Shown: positions 24,714 through 33,218 of the stretch, in pieces | Layout of the letters: the number at the start of each line of letters is the position of its first letter | Position numbering within the stretch: the first letter of the stretch is position 1 | Source: Streptomyces sp. NBC_00234 | GTDB lineage: Bacteria; Actinomycetota; Actinomycetes; Streptomycetales; Streptomycetaceae | Reading direction: 5' to 3' | NCBI RefSeq assembly: GCF_036195325.1 | Contig: NZ_CP108101.1 | Coordinates: forward strand, 5,084,001-5,148,000 | DNA length: 64,000 nucleotides | Position numbers and translations under genes: made by a program | Notes under the pieces: model-generated | Database searches by the model: none | Told to the model about the DNA's origin: nothing | What the model saw: the letters and a program-made list of their open reading frames with translations, nothing else

Positions 24714-24778
24714 TGGTGCCTCCGGGGGGAGTTGGGGGGGTGCTGGCGGAGTGTGCGGTGGCCACCGTTGGCCCATAA

Positions 24779-24805
24779 GCTGGTCCAGACCAATTGAGTT
24801 GTCAA
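24779..24805 (-). promoter_or_regulatory. chitinase promoter with DasR responsive element
   Basis: GCTGGTCCAGACCAAT (24779-24794) matches the Streptomyces dre consensus around TGGTCTAGACCA, bound by the GntR-type repressor DasR. A minus-strand -35 TTGACA (TGTCAA at 24800-24805) lies just upstream, so the site sits in the -35/-10 spacer. Confidence 0.88.
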
Positions 24806-24883
24806 GACCTCTGGCACCGGCTCGTCCGGTTCCGCCCCGTACGACTCCGTTGTGCACGCCCCCCGGCGTGCGGGACACCCGGG

Positions 24884-25330
24884 TCAGGCGTCGTCCTGCA
24901 ACCGGTCCGCCGCGTACCCCGCCACGCAGGCCACGGCGGCCACCACGTTGGACATGAACAGCCCCTCGGCGGCCATCTCCTCCCACTGCACCGCCATGTT
25001 CAGCAGCTGCGCGACGACCGGCACACAGATCGCCGCGGCCAGATGCTGCGGCATCGAGTGGCGGAACGGCTCACGGTGCAGCCGCGCGGCCGCCCACGCC
25101 GCGAGGCCCAGGCAGATCACGTTGGGTATGTGGATCAGCAGCATGCGCCCGCCGAACGACTCCATGCGCTCCGGCGTCGCCACATGCTCGTAGACGACGC
25201 CGGCCTGCACGTATTCGGTGACGATCAGCACGATGATGCCGGCGGCCCATGCGCGGGCCAGGGCGAAGATCACCGCCCCGGGCCCGTCGTCCCGGCGGGT
25301 GGGGGCCCCGGGGTAGCTGTACCGCGTCAT
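24884..25330 (-). CDS. four-helix integral membrane protein, unknown function
   Basis: The 148-aa protein starts with a short hydrophilic N-terminus (TRYSYPGAPTRRDDG), then about four hydrophobic segments (AVIFALARAWAAGIIVLIV; MLLIHIPNVICLGLAAWAA; LAAAICVPVVAQLLNMAV; LFMSNVVAAVACVAGYAA). I recognise no family. Charged residues near helix ends (E43-type positions, H in LLIHIPN) are not diagnostic. It lies 32 bp downstream of the lipoprotein gene on the same strand and probably belongs to the same operon as the pilin-like protein and lipoprotein, so it could serve the Tad-associated unit. Confidence 0.68.
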   Translation of the reverse strand: MTRYSYPGAPTRRDDGPGAVIFALARAWAAGIIVLIVTEYVQAGVVYEHVATPERMESFGGRMLLIHIPNVICLGLAAWAAARLHREPFRHSMPQHLAAAICVPVVAQLLNMAVQWEEMAAEGLFMSNVVAAVACVAGYAADRLQDDA

Positions 25331-25362
25331 GCTCGTCCGCCTCCGTGTCGGAGTATCACGGG

Positions 25363-25935
25363 CTACTTCACCGTGATGCTTTCGATGATCCGGTCCAGGT
25401 CGGACGCGGACAGACTGCCCTCGGCCGCGTCGATCCGGACCGCATAGCTCTTCTTCTGCGAGTCGAGGCCGGTGATGATCACACCCTTGACCTCGGTGCC
25501 CTTCACCGGGCTCCCGGCCTCTCCGCCGGACGTGAACGTGAAGTCGACGCGCTTGGCGTCCCGTACGTCCTCGGGACCCTTGACCTCGACGTCCGACTGC
25601 TTCTTCAGCTCCGCGCCGAGTGCGATCCCGGCCTCGGCCCCGATCGCCGCCTCCTCCACCGTGTCGGCATTGGTGAAGTCCAGCTGCACGGTGAGGGTGC
25701 CGACCGTCCTGCCGCCCTCGGTGAGCCGGGCGGCTGCCGCGTTGTGCTTGCCGCGCTCGGCGGCGCTCTGTTCCTCGAACGCGGGAGGGTGGGCGACCGA
25801 GACGGCGGGCGTGGTGAGCTTGCCCCAGCCCTCGGGCACCGTGCCGGTGGCGGAGTCGTCCCCGCACCCGGTGGTCAGCAGGCCCAGGGCGAGGGTCGCC
25901 GTCCCGGCGATCAGACGGTTCGTAAGGGTGTTCAT
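25363..25935 (-). CDS. lipoprotein next to the pilin-like protein gene
   Basis: The 190-aa protein has a lipoprotein signal (TATLALGLLTTGCGDD, lipid-modified Cys near residue 24). The mature part of mixed alpha/beta character includes LTVQLDFTNADTVEEAA, KRVDFTFTSGG and YAVRIDAAEGSLSASDLDRIIESITVK, which resembles LpqN/LpoB-like secreted stress lipoproteins only in general layout. No family is assigned. Its start is 25 bp after the stop of the pilin-headed gene, so it is co-transcribed with it and may interact with or protect against it at the cell surface. That role is inference from position. Confidence 0.72.
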   Translation of the reverse strand: MNTLTNRLIAGTATLALGLLTTGCGDDSATGTVPEGWGKLTTPAVSVAHPPAFEEQSAAERGKHNAAAARLTEGGRTVGTLTVQLDFTNADTVEEAAIGAEAGIALGAELKKQSDVEVKGPEDVRDAKRVDFTFTSGGEAGSPVKGTEVKGVIITGLDSQKKSYAVRIDAAEGSLSASDLDRIIESITVK

Positions 25936-25960
25936 GGCTGGCTGGCTCCTGTCGCCGTGA

Positions 25961-27526
25961 TCAGTTCGCACAGTAGCTGTACGGGACATAGCTTCGGCTG
26001 CCGCCGTTGGGCGCTCCGAGGAACTCCGCGTTGTTCAGCGTTTCCTCCTTCTTCTCGGTGGAGACCGAGAAGCCGAGGCTCAGCCCCAGGTTCAGCTCGA
26101 ACCCGTACTCCGCCGCGTTCGTCTCGCCGGTGTACGTCGTCCTGCTGGACAGCCCGTTGTCGAAGAGCAGCTGCCCGAACCTGTCGTCGTCCCCGGGCCG
26201 CTTCGTGGGCGCGTGGTCGTCGAACATGTAGCTGAACGGCTGGCCGTACTGCCCGTTCCCGTTCAGCCAGTCCTGTGCGATCTTCCGGTCGGCGTCCCCT
26301 TCGGACCCCGGCTTCAGGACGACGGAGTTGGTCACGACCTCGATCCCGGTGTCCTCGCCGCCGCCCTTGACGCCGCCGCTGCCGCCCCGCTTGTCGTCGC
26401 CGGACTTCCCGTTGTCGCCGCCGACCTTGACCCCGTCCTTGGTGGTGCCCTTCTCCACCGTGCGGGTCATGTCGATGCGCAGCAGCTCGCCGGTCTTCTT
26501 GTCGTGCGTGACGGTGATGGACCCGGTCTGGGTGGTGGACGCCGAGGCGTCACCGCTGATCGGCCCGGCCTCGTAACTGGCCTTGGTGCCGTACTCGATC
26601 GCCGCCGAGTACGTGTACGCCTTGGTGCCCTTGAAGTCGTTGTCCGTCCACGTCACTTCGGGGGAGAACTTGAAGTTGCCGCCGAGGGCCGCGCTCAGCT
26701 TCTTGTCGTCGCCTGCGCCGATCTTGATACCGGCGGACGCGCTGGCGTCCAGGCCGACCTTGCCGTAACTGATGTGCCGGTTGCCGAGCTTCTCGTCGAT
26801 GCTCTTGCGGAGCTTCTCCTCCTCGGCCATCGGGCCCTTGCCGAACATGTACAGGATGCTGTTGCCGAGCCCCGCCCCCTGGGAGTTGGCGTGCCGGTTG
26901 GAGAGCTCGTACATCTTGAGCGTCTCGATGTCGTCGCGGAAGGACTTGGCCTCCTCCTCGCTCTTGAACACCCAGGTGTCACCGTTGGTGACCTTGATGC
27001 CGGCCCCCAGCTCCACCTTGTCCGTGCCGAACGAACCGACCTTGAGGCCCGGCTTGAAGTCCTTCTTGGCGGCGATCGAGGCCGCGTCGGTGAAGGTCAT
27101 GGTGACCTGCTGGTCGTTCTCGTCGACCTTGCCGTCACCGTTCATGTCGGTCTTCGACTGGAACGTCTGCTGCTGGAAGCCGTACTCCTCGCCCCACTCG
27201 ATGAACAGGACCTTGGCCTTGGCACCGGCCTTGTCGGAGATCGAGGAGAGCTGGCAGAGCGGCGGTTCGAAGTCGGCGTCCGTCCGGGGGGCGGCCTCGT
27301 TCCCGCCGCCTCCGCCGCACTCACCGAAGGAGACGGCGCACTTGAACCGTTCGGCGATGCGCCCGCCGAGACCGGTGGCCGTCAGCGCTCCGACGATCGA
27401 GGTCACGACCACCACCATGCCGACGTACTCCGTGGCGGTGGCGCCCCGGTCGTCGAGCGGCAGTCCGTACCAGCTCCTGCTGTTCCGGCGTCCGCTGACC
27501 GACGGTATTCGCCCGATCTGATCCAT
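25961..27526 (-). CDS. large protein with Flp-type prepilin N-terminus
   Basis: The 521-aa protein opens with a short basic leader, then a class-III prepilin site (DDRG28 cut before ATATEYVG, Glu at +5) and one pilin-like helix (about 35-55). C63 and C70 (C-x6-C) follow directly, a spacing shared with the two toxin-like proteins at 42059 and 50964. The remaining ~450 residues are an extracellular domain I do not recognise. It contains an EF-hand-like loop DMNGDGKVDEND (127-138), a Gly/Lys-rich region near 375-400 and a C-terminus ending in SYCAN. It diverges from the tad operon over a 7-2-7 palindrome cluster and precedes a lipoprotein gene. It could be a minor pilin or adhesin, or a third toxin-type effector. 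Confidence 0.75.
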   Translation of the reverse strand: MDQIGRIPSVSGRRNSRSWYGLPLDDRGATATEYVGMVVVVTSIVGALTATGLGGRIAERFKCAVSFGECGGGGGNEAAPRTDADFEPPLCQLSSISDKAGAKAKVLFIEWGEEYGFQQQTFQSKTDMNGDGKVDENDQQVTMTFTDAASIAAKKDFKPGLKVGSFGTDKVELGAGIKVTNGDTWVFKSEEEAKSFRDDIETLKMYELSNRHANSQGAGLGNSILYMFGKGPMAEEEKLRKSIDEKLGNRHISYGKVGLDASASAGIKIGAGDDKKLSAALGGNFKFSPEVTWTDNDFKGTKAYTYSAAIEYGTKASYEAGPISGDASASTTQTGSITVTHDKKTGELLRIDMTRTVEKGTTKDGVKVGGDNGKSGDDKRGGSGGVKGGGEDTGIEVVTNSVVLKPGSEGDADRKIAQDWLNGNGQYGQPFSYMFDDHAPTKRPGDDDRFGQLLFDNGLSSRTTYTGETNAAEYGFELNLGLSLGFSVSTEKKEETLNNAEFLGAPNGGSRSYVPYSYCAN

Positions 27527-27602
27527 TCGAGGAGCCTCCTTCGCCTCCGGCTACGGCGGCCGGCCGGATCCGGAGATTACGGAAGTGAACACTCGGTGGG
27601 CG

Positions 27603-27648
27603 TGGGTCCTGGGGCCCCAATCCGGGCCCATGTTGCTGCTCTGGGCCC
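27603..27648. promoter_or_regulatory. 7-2-7 palindrome cluster, tad/pilin-like divergent region
   Basis: TGGGTCC-TG-GGGCCCC (27603-27618) is followed by half-sites GGGCCCA (27624-27630) and TGGGCCC (27642-27648). It lies 77 bp upstream of the minus-strand pilin-like gene and 258-303 bp upstream of the rightward gene. The rest of 27527-27905 contains a lower-GC stretch near 27705-27745 suited to a promoter and an IR GGGTGT-GA-ACACCC (27743-27756), but no gene I can support. Confidence 0.65.
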
Positions 27649-27905
27649 GTAAACCCGAAAGGGATCAGGCATTCTCCTGGGGCGACGTGATTGAGCACCT
27701 ATCTGGTACGGAATTTAACTACCAACCAGTTGGCCCGATTTGGGGTGTGAACACCCTGTGCGTACGGGCAGTGTCCTGCGTTACTGGGCACTGAAAGGTG
27801 TTCTCTGCCTCCGCCTACGTCGTTAAAGTGCTGAGGCAGGAGCACGGAGCAGGAGAGCGATTGCGGCCGGCGGTACGCGGCGGCCGGAGCCGAACGGGGA
27901 AATGC

Positions 27906-28784
27906 GTGCCGACCGCAATAGCAGTGACCAGTGCTGACCTGGTGCTTCCGCCCACGGATCAGCAGACGCCCACAGCGGCGCTTCTGCATGCTCCGGACGC
28001 GCAGCCCCTGGAGCTGGCGCTCAACGATATGAACGTGCTTCTCGAGCAGCACGGCTACGTCATCGCCGTCTACCCGGCCAACATCGCCACCGCCCACGAG
28101 CGACGGCTCCACATGATCCGCTCGATGCTGGAGAGCGACCGGATCGCGCTCCTCAAGGTGGACCTCCCGCCGCTGGGCGTCGCCGTCCTGGTGCGTCAGC
28201 TGCGGCAGTTGTCCATCTGCGACTTCAGTGCCGGAGTGGTCGCCTCGGCGGCCCGGCTGCTCTCCCACTACATCCACGCCGGAGCGCTCCTCAGCACGGT
28301 CACCAAGCTCGACCGGGTGCCCGTCAGTCTCAAGGCGCACGCGAAGTCGTGGGTGCCGGGCTCGCAGTTCGGCGTCCTGGCCAACCCGAATCCCCAACTG
28401 ATCAAGATCGGTTCGGGAGAGCTGGCGGGACCCGAGTTCGGGACCCATCTGCTGGTCGCCAAGGGGCAGCTCCAGTCGGACTGGGTGACGGGCACGATCG
28501 CGCCGGCCTGGCAGGTCCAGGCGGTGCACGAGGTCGCGCTGCCCGCGGATTCCCCGGGCTGGTGGGGCACGTCGAAGATGATCGAATTCGCTGCCTTCCT
28601 GCCCGATATCTCGGTCGTCTACCAGCTGGTCTCCTCCGTCCGCAGGGAGGTCTGCGCCTGGTGCGGCAATGAACTCATCGGCGACCGCTGCGGCTTGTGT
28701 TCGGCACCGCTGAGGGCCCAGCAGAACCAAACCAACGGTTCAGGTGTCCTGAACCAAGGAACACCTATGCACCACGGGTCGTGA
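27906..28784 (+). CDS. conserved tad-operon protein with C-terminal zinc ribbon
   Basis: The 292-aa cytosolic protein starts the rightward tad operon, beginning at GTG 27906; an upstream in-frame start at 27798 lies in the regulatory region. The body is mixed alpha/beta without a recognised fold. The C-terminus has a Cys4 knuckle, CAWCG (about 250-254) and CGLC (about 262-265), expected to bind zinc. A Gln/Asn-rich tail follows. It sits 124 bp before cpaB. I infer an accessory or regulatory role in pilus assembly, but no function can be named. Confidence 0.68.
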   Translation: MPTAIAVTSADLVLPPTDQQTPTAALLHAPDAQPLELALNDMNVLLEQHGYVIAVYPANIATAHERRLHMIRSMLESDRIALLKVDLPPLGVAVLVRQLRQLSICDFSAGVVASAARLLSHYIHAGALLSTVTKLDRVPVSLKAHAKSWVPGSQFGVLANPNPQLIKIGSGELAGPEFGTHLLVAKGQLQSDWVTGTIAPAWQVQAVHEVALPADSPGWWGTSKMIEFAAFLPDISVVYQLVSSVRREVCAWCGNELIGDRCGLCSAPLRAQQNQTNGSGVLNQGTPMHHGS

Positions 28785-28908
28785 ATCCGCTCGCCGCACT
28801 CCTCAGCGGCCCGAAGCGGGGTCCGGTGCGGCACACCCGATCGATACGACCCCGCTCCTCTCTCTGTCCGCCCATCGGCCCACGTCTCCCAACGAGGTTG
28901 CTCCGCTC

Positions 28909-29625
28909 ATGAATTCACGGCAACGCCGCGGCGTCATCCTTCTGCTCCTCTCGGTCCTCTGCGCCTTCGGCGCCTTCGCCGGTGTGCTCTCGGTGATCAG
29001 CGATGTGAATTCGAAGGTCGGGCCGGAGGTGACCGCGTACCAGGTCAAGGCGAACATCGCGCCCTACACGTCCCTGGAACCGAAGCAGTTCGAGAAGATA
29101 GAGATGCCCAAGCGCTGGCTGTCCGACAACGCGGTCACCGACCTCGCGGTCGTCAACGGCAAGATCGCCGTCACCGAACTGCGCGCGGGCTCCCTGCTCC
29201 AGGACGACATGATCGTCAAGCGCCCCGTGCTGCAGAGCGGCGAGCAGGAGATCGCGATCATGATCGACGCCGCGACCGGTGTCGCGGGCAAGATCAACCC
29301 CGGCAACCTCGTCAACATCTTCGCGACCTTCGCCGGTGAGAACGAGGGTGAGAAGTCCACCTCGCGCGTCATCGTGGCCAACGCCAAGGTGCTCGACGTC
29401 GGCGAGCTGACCCCCCTCGAACCGAAGCGCGACGACCGCGGCGCGGGCGGCCCCACCGAGGCCGTGCCGATCACCTTCGCCCTCAACACCACCGACGCCC
29501 AGCGCGTCGCCTACGCCGAGTCCTTCGCCGAGCACGTCCGGCTCGCCCTGCTGCCCGAGAACAGTCCGACCACGCTCCGTCCGGGTGAGGGCAGCTACAA
29601 CCTCGACGAAGACAAGAACAAGTGA
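28909..29625 (+). CDS. cpaB: Flp pilus assembly protein CpaB/RcpC (SAF domain)
   Basis: The 238-aa protein has one N-terminal transmembrane helix (RRGVILLLLSVLCAFGAFAGVLSVI) and an extracytoplasmic SAF domain. ITAYQVKANIAPYTSLEPKQFEKIEMP and LRAGSLLQDDMIV resemble CpaB/RcpC family members. In Gram-negatives RcpC/CpaB is thought to work at the outer side of the Tad machine, possibly binding wall polymers; in this monoderm it would act in the wall zone. It is 7 bp upstream of the CpaE-like gene. Confidence 0.85.
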   Translation: MNSRQRRGVILLLLSVLCAFGAFAGVLSVISDVNSKVGPEVTAYQVKANIAPYTSLEPKQFEKIEMPKRWLSDNAVTDLAVVNGKIAVTELRAGSLLQDDMIVKRPVLQSGEQEIAIMIDAATGVAGKINPGNLVNIFATFAGENEGEKSTSRVIVANAKVLDVGELTPLEPKRDDRGAGGPTEAVPITFALNTTDAQRVAYAESFAEHVRLALLPENSPTTLRPGEGSYNLDEDKNK

Positions 29626-29632
29626 GGGCCGG

Positions 29633-30880
29633 ATGAGCACAAGAATCCTCCCGGCTGTCGGCGATGCCGACGCCGCCCGATCCATCACCACACTGCTCAG
29701 CCAGCTCCCCGACGCGGAGCCGGCCGGGCCACTGGGTGACTCGACCTCGCTGCTCGACACCCTGGCCCGGCTCGCCGCCGAGTCGCTGGACGAGCTGCCC
29801 GAGGTCGTGCTCGTGCACGAGCGGATCGGGCCGGTTCCGGCCCTGGAGCTGATCCGGGAGGTGGCCCTGCGCTTTCCGGCGGTCGGGGTCGTGCTGGTCA
29901 CCGCCGACGCGAGCCCCGGGCTCTACTCGGCGGCCATGGACTCCGGCGCCCGCGGCCTCGTCGGCCTGCCCCTCTCGTACGAGGAGCTGGCCCAGCGCGT
30001 CCAGGCGGCGGCGGGCTGGTCCGTCGGGGTGCGGCGCCACCTGGGCGCGGGCGCGGACGTGTTCACCGGACCGAGCGGCACCGTCGTCACGGTCAGCGGC
30101 GCGAAGGGCGGTGTCGGCACCACCGTCACCGCCGTCCAGCTGGCGCTGGCCGCGAAGGCTTCGGGCCACACCGTCGCCCTGGCCGACCTGGACCTCCAGT
30201 CCGGGGACGTCGCCTCGTACCTCGACGTGCAGTTCCGCAGGTCGATCGTCGACCTCTCGACCATCCAGGACATCTCGCCGCGCGTCCTCCAGGACGCCCT
30301 GTACAACCACGACACCGGCATCGGGCTGCTGCTCGCCCCGGGCGAGGGGGAGCGGGCCGAAGAGGTCAGCGACCGGGTCGTACGCCAGATCATCAGCGCC
30401 CTGCGCCACCGCTTCGAGATCGTGATCATCGACTGCGGCACGCACATGAACACGGCCAACGCCGCCGCGATCGAGATGGCCGACCGCACGCTCCTGGTGA
30501 CCACACCGGACGTGGTCACCGTCCGGGCGGCCAAGCGCATGGTCCGGCTCTGGGACCGGCTGCAGATCCGCAAGGCGGAGGAGACCATCACGGTCGTCAA
30601 CCGCTACACGCGCAACACGGAGATCCAGCCGCCGCTGATCGAGCGGATCACCGCGACGAAGGTCGCGCGGATCGTGGTCCCCGCCAACTTCAAGGAACTC
30701 CAGGCGGTGGTCGACGCCGGGCGCATGCAGGATCTTGAGGCCAAGTCGACGGTGAAACAGGCCCTTTGGGGCCTCGCCGGAGACCTCGGTCTCGTCAAGA
30801 ACGCGGAAGGCACGGACAAGCAGGGCAAGTTCAAGGGAGACCGCGGCTCGATCGGCGGTCGACGGGGACGTACGAAGTGA
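29633..30880 (+). CDS. cpaE: CpaE/TadZ-like P-loop ATPase
   Basis: The 415-aa protein has an N-terminal receiver-like domain without a clear phosphorylation site (about 1-125), then a MinD/ParA-type ATPase with deviant Walker A GAKGGVGTTV (about 156-165), a switch region LADLDLQSGD and IVIIDCGTHM. TadZ/CpaE positions the pilus machine at the membrane. The ATG at 29633 (GAGGGCC upstream) follows cpaB closely. The Lys/Gly/Arg-rich C-terminus may contact the membrane or nucleic acid. Confidence 0.88.
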   Translation: MSTRILPAVGDADAARSITTLLSQLPDAEPAGPLGDSTSLLDTLARLAAESLDELPEVVLVHERIGPVPALELIREVALRFPAVGVVLVTADASPGLYSAAMDSGARGLVGLPLSYEELAQRVQAAAGWSVGVRRHLGAGADVFTGPSGTVVTVSGAKGGVGTTVTAVQLALAAKASGHTVALADLDLQSGDVASYLDVQFRRSIVDLSTIQDISPRVLQDALYNHDTGIGLLLAPGEGERAEEVSDRVVRQIISALRHRFEIVIIDCGTHMNTANAAAIEMADRTLLVTTPDVVTVRAAKRMVRLWDRLQIRKAEETITVVNRYTRNTEIQPPLIERITATKVARIVVPANFKELQAVVDAGRMQDLEAKSTVKQALWGLAGDLGLVKNAEGTDKQGKFKGDRGSIGGRRGRTK

Positions 30881-30910
30881 CGACCGAAGCGATACGACCG
30901 AGGGGGACAG

Positions 30911-31375
30911 GTGAAACCAATACCAGTGCGTACGGTGCCGGCTCACGACCTTGCGGCACCCCATCGAGCCCGTCCGGCAGGTGACGAGGAAGCGGTGCCC
31001 CGCCTCCGGGCGGACGACCGCGGACAGGCGGCCATCGAGTTCACGGGAACGCTCCCGCTGATCCTGATCACCCTGGCCCTGATGTGGCAGGCCGCCATGG
31101 TCGGCTACACCTTCATGCTCGCGGGCAACGCGGCGGACAAGGCGGTCACCGCCGCCACGACCTCCAACGGCAGCGCGCTGCTGGCGTGCAGGCAGGCCGG
31201 CCGGGAGGACCTGCCGGGCGCCTGGGACGCGAACTTCCACTGCCAGGCATCGGGCGACCTGATGAAGGCCCGGGTGGACGTCAAGGTACCGCTGCTCTTC
31301 CCCGGCGGATTCAACACGCCGATGACGCTGACCGGCGAGGCGTCGGCGAACCTGGAGAGGGGCTGGGGATGGTGA
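30911..31375 (+). CDS. tadE: TadE-like pseudopilin
   Basis: The 154-aa protein has a 37-residue leader ending DDRG, followed by QAAIEFTGTLPLILITLALMWQAAMVG, a prepilin cleavage site with Glu at +5 and a long hydrophobic helix typical of TadE. The outer part has two Cys (LLACRQ, NFHCQ) likely to pair. It begins at GTG 30911. Its last 7 bp overlap the next gene. The prepilin peptidase at 61899-62729 is the expected processing enzyme. Confidence 0.87.
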   Translation: MKPIPVRTVPAHDLAAPHRARPAGDEEAVPRLRADDRGQAAIEFTGTLPLILITLALMWQAAMVGYTFMLAGNAADKAVTAATTSNGSALLACRQAGREDLPGAWDANFHCQASGDLMKARVDVKVPLLFPGGFNTPMTLTGEASANLERGWGW

Positions 31376-31782
31376 CCCACGCACTGCATGCCGATCCGTG
31401 CACCCGCCGGACCCGCGACGCCTCCCAGAAGGGCAACGCCTCCCAGAAGGGCCAGGCCGCCATTGAGTACGTAGGCGTCCTCACTCTCCTCCTGGTCGTC
31501 GCCATGGCCGTGGTCCAGCTCGGTATCGCCGTGTACGCGGCGCAGCAGGCCGGCACGGCCGCACGGTCGGGCGCCCGAGTGGGCTCGTACGACCGCGCCA
31601 GCATGCCCGCCCAGCAGGCGGCGTACTCGTCCATGAGCGGGTGGCTGGTCGACGACGCAGATGTCGACGTACGCCACGGCTTCGACGAGGTGACCGTGAC
31701 CGTGGACATCGACATCCCTTCCGTGATCCCGATGTTCGACTTCGGGAACGTGAGCAAGCAAGCCACCATGCCGCGCGGCTGA
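31369..31782 (+). CDS. TadE/TadF-like pseudopilin
   Basis: The 137-aa protein overlaps TadE by 7 bp. Its leader contains a duplicated segment (SQKGNASQKGQ) directly before AAIEYVGVLTLLLVVAMAVVQLGIAVYAAQQAG. The mature N-terminus should be QAAIEYVG after the second Gly; the duplication offers a second KG site six residues earlier. The outer domain is small (WLVDDADVDVRHGFDEVTVTVDIDIPSVIPM). It should be a minor pilin partner of TadE. Confidence 0.85.
   Translation: MVTHALHADPCTRRTRDASQKGNASQKGQAAIEYVGVLTLLLVVAMAVVQLGIAVYAAQQAGTAARSGARVGSYDRASMPAQQAAYSSMSGWLVDDADVDVRHGFDEVTVTVDIDIPSVIPMFDFGNVSKQATMPRG
31418..31453 (+). repeat. 18-bp tandem duplication in the pseudopilin leader
   Basis: Two adjacent 18-bp units (31418-31435, 31436-31453; 17 of 18 identical, beginning ACGCCTCCCAGAAGGG) encode the repeated Ala-Ser-Gln-Lys-Gly block and so double the residues around the prepilin cleavage site. 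Confidence 0.85.
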
Positions 31783-31819
31783 GCCCCGTACCACCGCACC
31801 ACCAGAGGGAGTTGAGGAC

Positions 31820-33160
31820 ATGAGCCTGCGGGCGCGCATCACGAGCCCCGAGCCGACGAACGGGCTCAGCGAAGAGAGCCGGCTCGTCGGGGTCTACCGC
31901 GCCAAGCTCCTGGAGGAGATCGACCTCGCCGAGATGTCCGCCCTCGCGGCGGCCGAGCGCAGGGCGCGCCTGGAGCGCGTGCTGGGCCACATCATCAGCC
32001 GCGAGGGCCCCGTCCTCTCGTCCATGGAGCGCTCGCAGCTCATCCGCCGGGTCGTCGACGAGGCCCTCGGACTCGGCATCCTGGAACCGCTCCTCGAAGA
32101 CGCGTCCATCAGCGAGATCATGGTCAACGGTCCCGACCAGGTGTACGTGGAGCGAGGTGGCCGACTCGAACTCCTCCCCATGCGCTTCTCGTCCAACGAG
32201 CAGCTGATGCAGACCATCGAGCGCATCGTCTCCACGGTCAACCGCCGCGTGGACGAGGCCAATCCGATGGTCGACGCACGCCTGCCCTCCGGCGAGCGTG
32301 TCAACGTGATCATCCCGCCGCTCTCCCTCAAGGGCCCGATCCTCACGATCCGCCGCTTCCCTCGGGCCTTCACGCTCCAGGAGATGATCGGCCTCGGCTC
32401 GCTCGACGAACACATGCTGATGCTGCTCGCTGGCCTGGTCCGCGCCAAGTTCAACGTGATCGTCTCCGGCGCCACCGGCACCGGGAAGACGACGCTGCTC
32501 AACGCACTGTCCGGGCTCATTCCGAACGGCGAGCGCATCGTCACCATCGAGGACTCAGCCGAGCTCCAACTCCAGCAGTCCCACGTGATCACGCTGGAGA
32601 GCCGCCCGTCGAACGTGGAGGGCAAGGGCCAGATCACCATCCGCGACCTCGTCCGCAACTCCCTGCGTATGCGGCCCGACCGCATCATCGTCGGTGAGGT
32701 CCGTGGCGGCGAGACCCTCGACATGCTCCAGGCCATGTCCACCGGTCACGACGGCTCGCTCGCCACCGTGCACGCGAACAACGCCGAGGACGCCCTGATG
32801 CGTCTGCAGACGCTGAGCTCCATGTCCGAGGTGGAGATCCCGTTCGTGGCGATCCACGACCAGATCAACAGCGCCGTCGACGTGATCGTGCAGCTCACCC
32901 GCCACGCCGACGGCTCCCGCCGGATCACCGAGATCGCCGTCGTCGACTCGCACGGCCGCGAGGACTACCGCATCGTCTCCGTCTGCCGCTTCAAGTCGCA
33001 CCCGGTCGCCGCCGACGGACGCGTCTACGGCAACTTCGAGTACTACCCGCTGCCGCGACGGGTCGCGGAACGCCTCTACATGACGAGCGAGGCGATCCCC
33101 GCGGCCTTCGGCGTGGCCCAGTCGGAGGACCAGCTGATCATGCGCAAATCCGCCGCCTGA
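31820..33160 (+). CDS. tadA: Tad secretion ATPase TadA/CpaF
   Basis: The 446-aa member of the type II/IV secretion ATPase family has Walker A SGATGTGKTTLLN (Lys223), an Asp-box-like TIEDSAELQL, and GEVRGGETLDMLQAMSTGHDGSLATVHAN, which holds the Walker B and His-box regions. It is a cytosolic hexamer that drives pilin polymerisation with TadB and TadC. It has the N-terminal helical CpaF-type domain (MVNGPDQVYVERGG). Likely the only motor in the window, it would also serve any pilin-headed effector. Confidence 0.94.
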   Translation: MSLRARITSPEPTNGLSEESRLVGVYRAKLLEEIDLAEMSALAAAERRARLERVLGHIISREGPVLSSMERSQLIRRVVDEALGLGILEPLLEDASISEIMVNGPDQVYVERGGRLELLPMRFSSNEQLMQTIERIVSTVNRRVDEANPMVDARLPSGERVNVIIPPLSLKGPILTIRRFPRAFTLQEMIGLGSLDEHMLMLLAGLVRAKFNVIVSGATGTGKTTLLNALSGLIPNGERIVTIEDSAELQLQQSHVITLESRPSNVEGKGQITIRDLVRNSLRMRPDRIIVGEVRGGETLDMLQAMSTGHDGSLATVHANNAEDALMRLQTLSSMSEVEIPFVAIHDQINSAVDVIVQLTRHADGSRRITEIAVVDSHGREDYRIVSVCRFKSHPVAADGRVYGNFEYYPLPRRVAERLYMTSEAIPAAFGVAQSEDQLIMRKSAA

Positions 33161-33218
33161 GCACCACCCACCGCTCGCCGTCCCCTGTCCGCCGCCACCG
33201 AGAAGGTCCCCGCCCGCC

